Shown: piece by piece, positions 57,414-64,000 of the stretch
How positions within the stretch are numbered: position 1 is the stretch's first letter
Layout of the letters: each line of letters starts with the position of its first letter
Assembly (NCBI GenBank): GCA_018806915.1
Contig: JAGKQI010000046.1
Span: forward strand, 682,001-746,000
Reading direction: 5' to 3'
Length of the DNA: 64,000 bases
Source of the DNA: Phytophthora colocasiae
Taxonomy: Eukaryota; Oomycota; Peronosporomycetes; Peronosporales; Peronosporaceae
Position numbers and translations under genes: made by a program
Notes under the pieces: model-generated
What the model was told of the DNA's origin: nothing
The model's database searches: none
The model's input: the letters and a program-made list of their open reading frames with translations, nothing else

Positions 57414-58702
57414 TTACGCGTTGGAAGCGACGCCATCCTTGTACTGGGGCTTGAGTTCGTAGCAGCTTTTGTTCGGGCCCTTGCGGTGGTACACGCAGAT
57501 CTCCTTGAGCACCTCCTTCAGGAAAGACTGCAATTTATTCAAGAAACAGCACAGATTGGTTTAGTGTGGGGGATAATGCTACCGTTACAACAAAGACATA
57601 AGAAACTTCACCTCAGGCTGACGGCAATGGTAGTTAAGCTCCTTGAGCGGCCAGTATTCGCGCTCCTCGAAGTGATGGAACACGAGGTTCTTCAGCTCGT
57701 CCTGCACCAAGCAAGAGAAACATGTTAAACATGTCACCCACGATGCAATTAACTTTTGCCGTACCTTGCTCATCTTGATCTTCTTGTCCGATCGGTCCAG
57801 AAGCTTCGAATCCGCATCATCCTGGAAATAAGTGAACAAGCTTAAGTACACGAATAAAACAAAATCCCTCGTAACGTTTCTAGATGTACCTCTTCACCCT
57901 CAGCATCAGGCTTCTCAATAGTGAACTGGATCCTCGCTTTCTTCACACGTGGTAAGTCTTCCAGTGGCTGTACAATTCTAAAACAATAAGCTATCGTTAG
58001 CTTTGCATCTCCCAAATCGTCTTAAAGTTACTTTTTGTTCGCATCTCAGTACCTCGTCTTGACCATCGACTTAATCAGACGCTGTTTGCACATTTTACTG
58101 TACTGGTCGTTGCGTTGGGCCATGACCGTGCAGCTGTTCTTCACCGTTCCTTCAATGGCCATACGACCAGAGCCATCGAGCGAGAAAACCTTGAGTTTCA
58201 GTGGCGTCTCGCTGATCTCCACACGATATTCCGTCGGAATGTCGTCCTCCAACGTACTTGGATTCACAGTTAACATTCCCTAGGTACAGTAAACCACAAA
58301 TTAGAATACACAATAGAATCACAGGACAACAACGCTGCTGTACCTTGCGACGACCCAGTACGCTCTTCTTCTCGAGCTTGATGGAGCCCAGCATCAGCTC
58401 ACTCTCTGTTACAAATACAGGTACATATTAAAACACAGTTAGGCCTAGTATCCTATATGAATTTGAATATGGCAGCGACCTTGCACATTCTTCCAGGACG
58501 CGCCGAGTGCTGTCTATCCATCAGTAGCATTCGTAAATCGTTAGTTTAGCAGTGTAAAATGGCCAAATAGACAGCGAAAACGTAGCTATAGCAAGCTAAA
58601 ATGCAATACAATACAAAGACATACCGGGATCTTCGCGAGGTACACTTCGCGGTCCTCCAGCTCGAGGTGTAGTGGCTCCACCTGTTCTTCCTGCTCAGCC
58701 AT
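57414..58702 (-). CDS. GTF2F2: Transcription factor IIF subunit beta (RAP30)
   Basis: Eight exons join in phase: 58702-58625, 58513-58480, 58405-58344, 58279-58053, 57977-57890, 57821-57765, 57701-57612 and 57527-57414. The product has 249 residues, the same as human RAP30. The N-terminal dimerisation region has EDREVYLAKIP, WKNVQ and ELMLGSIKLEKK. The middle has LKLKVFSLDGSGRMAIEGTV and the CTVMAQRNDQYSKMCKQRL segment. The C-terminal winged helix has NLVFHHFEEREYWPLKELNYH, then SFLKEVLKEICVYHRKGPNKSCYELKPQY. It partners TFIIF alpha on RNA polymerase II to support initiation and early elongation. One donor (GTCGCT at 58479) is non-consensus. It shares a 135-bp divergent promoter with UROS. 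Confidence 0.95.
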
Positions 58703-58837
58703 AATTGATATTGGAAAAATAAAATCGGTATTAAAATCGGTATTAAAATCGGTATAAGATTTTAAAAATACATATATCTGTTTCAACAGGGTATATAGTA
58801 TAACAATAAAGGAGATTAGCTCGTCACCTCATCCGTC
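58703..58837. promoter_or_regulatory. Bidirectional promoter between TFIIF beta and UROS
   Basis: Only 135 bp separate the two start codons, so the core promoters and leaders overlap. It holds three tandem copies of a 12-bp AAAATCGGTATT unit (58721-58756), the last with one change. Confidence 0.6.
58721..58756. repeat. Three 12-bp tandem repeats
   Basis: Copies at 58721-58732, 58733-58744 and 58745-58756 read AAAATCGGTATT, AAAATCGGTATT and AAAATCGGTATA. Confidence 0.9.
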
Positions 58838-59716
58838 ATGACTGCGTCGGTGTTGCTGCTCAAGGGAGCGGACGACAAGTACAAGGCTGCTTTGGAGCAG
58901 AGTCCAGAGTCAGGATCGTCACGACGAAGGCTGGAGGCACATTTCACAGATGTGTTGACGTTCGAGTACCTCAAGGCTGAGCTGCTACTGGAAGTGTTGA
59001 CACATTTGGATCGCTATTGCGGCATCTTAATCACGAGTCCGCGCAGTGCAATTGCTGTGGTCAATGTGGTCAATGGACTAGACGAAGAACTGAAGCATCA
59101 GATTGTGGACAAGTTACGGGCTAAGACCGTTTTCTCTGTGGGTGCAGCCACGTCGCGCGAGTTACTGCCACTTGGAGTTGTCTGCAAGGGAGATGATGCT
59201 GGTTCAGCGGAAGTGCTGTCCGAATATTTGCACCATGACGGCGTCCTGCCTGCAGATTGCAAGGAGAAACCCATGGTGTTTTTATGCGGTGACAAGCGTC
59301 GTGACACTCTACCTGACAGTTTCCGTTCGAGAGGTCTCCCACTGGAAGAGCTGGTTGTGTACCAGACTTGTGCCGTGAAGAGCGTCGAGTTCCCTACCGA
59401 GTGCAAAGTGCCGGACTGGATCGTTTTCTTCAGTCCAAGCGGGCTTAAAGTCGTCAAGGACTTGCCTCTACCTTGGGAATCGATTAACAAAGCAGCTATA
59501 GGTTCGTGCCGCCTGACACTTTCTATTATCTACAGGAGAACTGTGAATAACACGAACTCTTGCATGCTGCCAGGTAAAACAACTGCAACTGCACTGCATG
59601 AGCATGCACAAGCTACAGAACAATCTTTTTGGGAAGCCGACGTAACCGCACCCAAGCCCAAGCCTGAATCTCTCGCAGGTGCCATTTTCACCTACGAAGA
59701 AGAGCATAAACCATGA
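58838..59716 (+). CDS. UROS: Uroporphyrinogen-III synthase
   Basis: Exons 58838-59501 and 59574-59716 join around a 72-nt intron (GTTCGT...TGCCAG), giving 268 residues (human 265). Family features are YCGILITSPRSAIAVVNVV near residue 65, VFSVGAATSRELLPLGV near 105, FLCGDKRRDTLPDSFRSRGLPLEELVVYQTC, and then DWIVFFSPSGLKVVKD. The spliced AAIGKTTATALHEH replaces the conserved IG.TTA.AL motif. The enzyme cyclises hydroxymethylbilane to uroporphyrinogen III in heme synthesis. No organelle presequence is obvious. The intron is a multiple of three without a stop, so retention would add 24 residues and disrupt the conserved motif. Confidence 0.93.
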   Translation: MTASVLLLKGADDKYKAALEQSPESGSSRRRLEAHFTDVLTFEYLKAELLLEVLTHLDRYCGILITSPRSAIAVVNVVNGLDEELKHQIVDKLRAKTVFSVGAATSRELLPLGVVCKGDDAGSAEVLSEYLHHDGVLPADCKEKPMVFLCGDKRRDTLPDSFRSRGLPLEELVVYQTCAVKSVEFPTECKVPDWIVFFSPSGLKVVKDLPLPWESINKAAIGSCRLTLSIIYRRTVNNTNSCMLPGKTTATALHEHAQATEQSFWEADVTAPKPKPESLAGAIFTYEEEHKP

Positions 59717-59948
59717 ACATGGCATCAGAAACTGAGTGCAAGAGCATCTCATGTGTGCGTACAAATGTACGTAACACTCGTTCCAAGCTGGCGTAACTGA
59801 ATCAGACTCAATGGCTCATTGTAGAGTTAACATCGCTGATTTTGAAGCCCGACTCTTCAGTGGACGATCTGTCCACCCAGATCATCGTCTTCCCTGCTCT
59901 CCCTATCTCTGCGTAGATATCTCCAGAGTGCAAGTTTCCTTAATCTCT

Positions 59949-60186
59949 TTTACTCTTCGTCTTCCGTTTTACGCGGCTGCATGGCGAGCTTCAGAGCCTG
60001 GAATTAGGGGGCCAAAAAAAACGGAATTAGTGATGCATTCACATGAGCCCATGCCTGTGTAGAACGCAATAGACGCACCTCAGCTCCTTCCCGTCGCGCG
60101 TTCCAGTCAGCAACGGGGCCGGTGATGATCTGCATAGTCGCCAGGACGATGCCGCCCGTAAGCAGGTAACGCGCAATTCCGTTCAT
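59949..60186 (-). CDS. Two-exon microprotein with one hydrophobic segment (51 residues)
   Basis: Exon 1 (60186-60079) and exon 2 (59996-59949) join in phase around an 82-nt intron (GTGCGT...ATTCCAG). The protein begins MNGIARYLLTGGIVLATMQI, which is a possible transmembrane helix or mitochondrial signal-anchor. It continues ITGPVADWNARREGAEALK and ends with charged PRKTEDEE. Correct splice sites, good codon use and the short hydrophobic head argue for a real gene, although it was too short to stand out. It might be a small mitochondrial inner membrane subunit, which I infer only from the layout. No family is recognised. Confidence 0.6.
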
Positions 60187-60469
60187 ACTTGGAGCTTAGC
60201 TTCTGAGGCTGTGGACTGCCCGCCGGAATCGCCCCAGTATAATACCGGTATTTCGGTTAAACCGGTTTTCTAGTTTATTACAGTAGTATTAGACAGCATA
60301 CTACATGTATTATTAATACTACAGTCTACTGATGGCCGTCTCAAGAGGGCAAGAACTGCATCATTTGGGGTCAGCTCTACCTTAAATCAATCTGGCCGAA
60401 CCACCAGAACTTTGTAGTGGTCTGGTCTCACTTCGCAATCAACCTTCACCAGAACATCCTGGCTCCATC

Positions 60470-60967
60470 ATGAAGACTATCCTGTTTGTCGCTGCTGCTG
60501 CCACATCAAGTGCTTTGATCATACCGGAAGCTGCTGCCTCAAAGGAATTCGTGGCACTCATCCCCAATGGTAACAACGTGCCTAAAACACCAGCAATTGG
60601 TCACAGTGACAGAACCGGACGATCTTCCGCTACAAATGCTTTCGGAAACGCCTTCGCAGATGCTGGGAAGTCCTGGACATCGGGACTGTGCCAAGCTGAT
60701 ACAGACGGAGACGGACAAACCAACGGTCAAGAACTAGGTGATCCCTGTTGCGAGTGGACTGTAGGCTCTACTCCGCGCTGGACAACGGGTGTCTCGCACC
60801 CGAGCGACGCCACACAAACCTCGAACGAAAGTCTGTGGGCCAATATCAACTGTACTGGAGTCGCGACCATTTCAAACTCGGCTGAGATGTTTTCTCACAG
60901 CGGAACACATTTGAGATTCGTACTCGCGGCAGGTGCAGCAGCTACATGTATGCTGATGTTGATGTGA
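60470..60967 (+). CDS. Temptin-like secreted Cys-rich protein, copy 1
   Basis: 165 residues. A signal peptide (KTILFVAAAATSSALIIPEAAAS) leads to the temptin Cys-knot-like domain: FVALIPNGNNVP, AIGHSDRTG, NAFGNAFADAGKSW and CQADTDGDGQTNGQELGDPCCEW, then GVSHPSDAT and SLWANINC. The DxDGDGxTNGxELGDP run is the family signature. The C-terminus is hydrophobic (FVLAAGAAATCMLMLM), consistent with a GPI-anchor signal. Temptin was first described as a mollusc pheromone-complex protein, and Cys-rich relatives occur in oomycetes and fungi. Their role there is unclear. It is the first of four tandem copies, all on the same strand. Confidence 0.88.
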   Translation: MKTILFVAAAATSSALIIPEAAASKEFVALIPNGNNVPKTPAIGHSDRTGRSSATNAFGNAFADAGKSWTSGLCQADTDGDGQTNGQELGDPCCEWTVGSTPRWTTGVSHPSDATQTSNESLWANINCTGVATISNSAEMFSHSGTHLRFVLAAGAAATCMLMLM

Positions 60968-61215
60968 GCCGAACTAGAGTTACGAAGATATCTGACGTGT
61001 CTTGCCTTAGATGGAACTTTCAAGTTTAGGCAACTAAATTTTGGAACGCTTTGTTGAAAATGCACGACCACTGAAGTCGCGTTAACTGTGTAGGTTTCAT
61101 CCGTTGATCACCTTGTCTCATCCGTTTCTGGCACTTCTGGAGGTGCAAGCCAACTTACTCCTCATTTACACAAAGACATCGCAGTGTGCAGAGCTACATC
61201 ACATCTGCCCAAGTC

Positions 61216-61707
61216 ATGAAAGGCGCCAACCCCAGTACAATCCTACTGCTGGCAGTTCTGTTCGTTCCTAAAATCGAAGCGAAAGAGGAATTTGTCAAAC
61301 TGATTCCAAATGCGGCTCACGTACCTGGTGCGACAGCGATCGGCCACAAAGACAACACTGGCAAGTCGTCAGCCAACAACGACTTTGGTAAGGCATTCGA
61401 CAGTGCGGGGTTAGTCTGGACACTGGATCTGTGCCAAGCTGATACCGATGGAGACGGACAAACAAACGGACAAGAACTGGGAGACCCATGCTGTGAATGG
61501 ATGGTAGGGTCAACTCCTCGGTGGCAAACCGGTGTTTCTCATCCCAGTGATGCCACGAAGACGTCCAACGAGAGCCTTTGGGCAAGCATCGACTGTTCTA
61601 AAGCAGCCAAAATCTCCGCGACTTCTGCTGCTACAGCAACGAAAACCACATCACTATTGTCGATTGCAACTATGGGCATCGCTGCTATCCTGAATTTTGC
61701 ATGGTAA
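61216..61707 (+). CDS. Temptin-like secreted protein, copy 2
   Basis: 163 residues from the ATG at 61216. The signal peptide is KGANPSTILLLAVLFVPKIEA. The temptin core is complete: FVKLIPNAAHVP, AIGHKDNTG, NDFGKAFDSAGLVWTLDLC, QADTDGDGQTNGQELGDPCCEW, GVSHPSDAT and SLWASIDC. It ends in a Thr/Ala-rich stretch and a hydrophobic tail (LLSIATMGIAAILNFAW) like a GPI signal. It shares long identical stretches with copy 1. Likely secreted and bound to the cell surface. Confidence 0.88.
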   Translation: MKGANPSTILLLAVLFVPKIEAKEEFVKLIPNAAHVPGATAIGHKDNTGKSSANNDFGKAFDSAGLVWTLDLCQADTDGDGQTNGQELGDPCCEWMVGSTPRWQTGVSHPSDATKTSNESLWASIDCSKAAKISATSAATATKTTSLLSIATMGIAAILNFAW

Positions 61708-62299
61708 TTCACTGCTATAGGTAGATCATTGATGAAGAATTTGCGAGATTCTTTGCAAATGATAAAGCAGTCAGCCTCCAGGATCAAAATGCAGTCGTAA
61801 AAGTTTGGGTTTCTTAGTGTTTGTCTTGTTGTATTATTTTCATTCTGGACTCATCGCCTCAACTACTGGTAAATCTTTGCGTCGAAGTGGCTACTCAAAC
61901 CCGAAAACGTGTGCCGCGAAGCCTATCACATTCGTACTTGCATGGCGTTTTTGTTTGTTGCCACATGCGTACTCACTGATAATATTCAGATATTTGGGGC
62001 ATCCAGCGGCAGACAAATGATACATGGGAGCCGAGCCGAGCCGTGGATGGAACAAGTAACTTGTCAGTGAAATGCTTGATGATTTTTTTATTCGCTTCAA
62101 GTAATGTAAACTTAATACAAGTATGATTCTGGATACCTTGCACAGCCTTACCAAGACCCCCAACTGGTAACATATATCTCTGCAACGTGCCTTACCGTTC
62201 CACGTTGGCTGCACCACCCAAATCCAAATGCTCTTCCGATGCTCATTTCTCAAAATTCCATCGCCAAGCAACAACGTCTTCGCGATACATCCTACAACC
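61708..62299. other. Spacer in the temptin array
   Basis: These 592 bp hold no supported gene, only short unsupported frames. They presumably contain the 3' UTR of copy 2 and the promoter of copy 3. Confidence 0.4.
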
Positions 62300-63144
62300 A
62301 TGAAGCTCACCACCGTCGGTGCTACTCAACTTGCAACTGCCCTTGCACTAGCTGCCCTGCTGTCTTCAGAAGCAGAAGCATCGAAGAAGTTCGTCAAGAT
62401 GATTCCCAATGGTGGTAACGTACCTGACACGCCTGCAATTGGTCACCCCGACGGCACAGGTGATGATCCCCCCTTCGCCGAGGCTGGAAACAAGTGGACG
62501 AAGGAACTTTGTGAAGCTGACAGCGACGGCGACGGTCAGACAAATGGCCAGGAACTCGGAGACCCGTGCTGTGAATGGGATAAGGACTCGAACCCGGTGG
62601 TGCAGTGGACGACTGGAGTTTCGCACCCAGTGACGCGTCCAAGACGTCCGACCCAAGCTTATGGGCGAACTTATGCGGAGCTTCCGAGTTAACAACAGAG
62701 TCCAGTTCCACGACGGATGCCTCGATGGCCATGGAACCGACTGAAGCGAATGGTTCTGGTTCTACTACGAGTGAACCAAGCGAAGGTTCTGCTTCTAGTT
62801 CGACCAAGGCAAGTGATGAAAGCCACAGTCACAGTCACAATTCCGATGTGCACGACGCAAGCATGAGCTCTTCAAACAGCTCCAGCTTTACCACTGGTAG
62901 CGTAAGCACTTCTGGCCCAAGCAGTTTGGCTGTAGATGTCGGAAGTCCAAGTACCTCAAGTGACAGCAGCCGGAACGCCATTCGTGGATCCAGCGGTGAA
63001 AGCTCGGCTGCATCGAGCGTTCACACTCCCAGTGCCAGCTCGTCGAGCTCAAGCGGCCCAGCATCGAGCGGTGCCTCGAGTGGTAAATCGATCCTGGTTA
63101 CTGCTGTTGGAATTGTTGCGGTGGCCATGGTGTTTGTTGCCTAG
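62300..63144 (+). pseudogene. Temptin-like protein, copy 3, frameshifted
   Basis: The ATG at 62300 gives a good signal peptide and the core FVKMIPNGGNVPDTPAIGHPDGTG, then CEADSDGDGQTNGQELGDPCCEW. Two differences from the sister copies are visible. About eight residues between GTGDDP and FAEAG are missing in frame. A base is also missing in a C run at 62626-62628 (GVSHP then shift), where sisters read CACCCGAGC or CATCCCAGT. The correct continuation SDASKTSDPSLWANLC runs in the neighbouring frame to 63144. It contains a long Ser/Thr/Ala-rich stalk and a hydrophobic end (SILVTAVGIVAVAMVFVA) of GPI type. The gene is either a recent pseudogene or a misread homopolymer. Confidence 0.78.
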
Positions 63145-63741
63145 ATAACCAACCGATGGTGAGTACGCTTTGTAAGTAGTGGGGCTCGAAAAATCTACAT
63201 GACAAGTTCATTCCGTAAATTCATTCCGTAAATTGGATCAAAGCGTTCATAGCTGCAGGATTCTTGAGGCTTATTATCAATTCGTTGACACCAAATTCCT
63301 TTGAAAGTAGCAAGATAAAGTTATCTTGCTTTATCTATAACTTCTCCGTCCTCTAAACTTGTGTTGAAAAGAGGAACCCCTTTTTCCTAACGAATCATGT
63401 GGCTCTTCGAAGTACAAGATACTGAATGTATCAGTAAACAGCAACTCATTATTTCTCACATGCTTGTGTGAGTTGGGCGGCACGAAAGACTTGCTGGAAT
63501 CTTCTGATACTACCACGTGCATTCTGAACGTCTCACATGGCAACTTTACCCAAAAGTTTTGTTTTTTCTTGTGCTGTCGTAATGAGCCGTGTGCCAAACC
63601 ACCCGAATTTGCCGTACCACCAACCTGAAACTAATCAGTGAGCAAGGCCACACCAACACCATTCTTGATACTCGGCTTCTCACTTCTTAAAATTCATCCT
63701 AAGTAGCACATACAAGACTCTCGACCCCGTTAACACCAACT
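63145..63741. other. Spacer in the temptin array
   Basis: 597 bp without a supported gene. A 13-bp unit (TTCATTCCGTAAA) is duplicated near 63208-63234. A minus-strand frame at 63331-63597 has no recognisable feature. Confidence 0.4.
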
Positions 63742-64000
63742 ATGAAGGTCACTACCATCAACTCCCTTCGGTTTCTCACTGCATTGGCAGGAACCATGCT
63801 CTTTGCCCGAGAAGCTGAGGCATCGCTAGAATTTGTGGCAATGCTCCCCAACGGTGGCAACGTACCCGATACACCTGCAATTGGTCACCCCGACGGCACA
63901 GGTGATGACCCCTCCACTAACGCTTTCGGTGATGCTTTCTCTGAGGCTGGGAACAAGTGGACGAAGGAACTTTGTGAAGCTGACACTGATGGCGACGGTC
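63742..64000 (+). CDS. Temptin-like secreted protein, copy 4 (partial)
   Basis: Starts at the ATG 63742 and runs off the window after 86 codons. A signal peptide (KVTTINSLRFLTALAGTMLF, then AREAEAS) precedes LEFVAMLPNGGNVPDTPAIG and HPDGTGDDPSTNAFGDAFSEAGNKWTKELC, split here only for length. Its core is nearly identical at nucleotide level to copy 3 but keeps the segment that copy 3 has lost. The C-terminal part is outside the window. Confidence 0.88.
   Translation, partial: MKVTTINSLRFLTALAGTMLFAREAEASLEFVAMLPNGGNVPDTPAIGHPDGTGDDPSTNAFGDAFSEAGNKWTKELCEADTDGDG

Noticed and set aside
1..64000. tRNA, rRNA, CRISPR arrays or bacterial operon features
   Set aside because: Nothing of the kind could be identified by reading. 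The window has eukaryotic exon-intron genes throughout.

Overview
The window looks like nuclear DNA of an oomycete, most probably Phytophthora or a close relative. The genes are dense and lie on both strands. Introns are short (about 60-110 nt, GT..AG). The set includes flagellar (IFT) genes expected of a zoospore-forming organism, START/FYVE-type and Crinkler-like proteins, and a tandem array of small secreted temptin-like proteins. All calls were made by reading translations and joining exons by hand at GT/AG sites with matching phase. No database search was run.

Layout, left to right: a partial MDR oxidoreductase (1-531, -) and a trans-aconitate-type methyltransferase (989-1902, +) flank a divergent promoter with a 25-bp perfect hairpin. 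IFT139 (2061-6171, +) follows, then a WW/C2HC zinc-finger protein (6274-8067, -). A 1.49-kb non-autonomous hAT-type element (8228-9718) with a perfect 8-bp target duplication sits just before the start of TMEM222 (9733-10422, +). IFT88 (11077-13874, -) and a secreted kelch/EGF membrane protein (14041-16689, -) come next. They are followed by two tandem ankyrin genes, the first frameshifted, and a TRPV-like channel carrying an in-frame stop (18947-21214, +).

The middle holds a Polo-like kinase (21261-23732, -), RBBP6 (24205-28000, +) and a START/FYVE-related protein (28519-29897, -). A self-nested pogo-like MITE lies at 30348-31075. After it come an SDR-CbiX fusion (31539-33386, +), a 2,033-residue SFI1-repeat/GAF protein (33426-39652, -), a Crinkler-like PD-(D/E)XK candidate (39797-40759, -), a coiled-coil protein (40854-42230, +), a VWA protein (42294-45032, -) and an IFT54-head/IQ/EF-hand protein (45375-47864, +).

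The right part holds a CHD-type remodeller with acidic N-terminus, PDZ, AP2-like, QLQ, two chromodomains, SNF2 and PHD-ePHD modules (47989-54424, -). It also holds a CCCH/Myb/CHY zinc-finger gene with a 1-nt frameshift (55436-57122, -), TFIIF beta (57414-58702, -), uroporphyrinogen-III synthase (58838-59716, +), a 51-residue two-exon microprotein (59949-60186, -) and four tandem temptin-like genes. The third temptin copy is frameshifted and the fourth is cut by the window end.

Several genes share a theme of cilium, centriole and cell division (IFT139, IFT88, IFT54-like, SFI1-like, PLK), and others act in the nucleus (RBBP6, CHD, TFIIF beta). There is no sign of co-transcription. The most interesting points are the unusual domain fusions (CHD-PDZ-AP2-QLQ-PHD, IFT54 head with EF-hands, SDR-CbiX, SFI1-GAF), the two well-delimited transposons, and four coding disruptions that could be pseudogenes or assembly errors.
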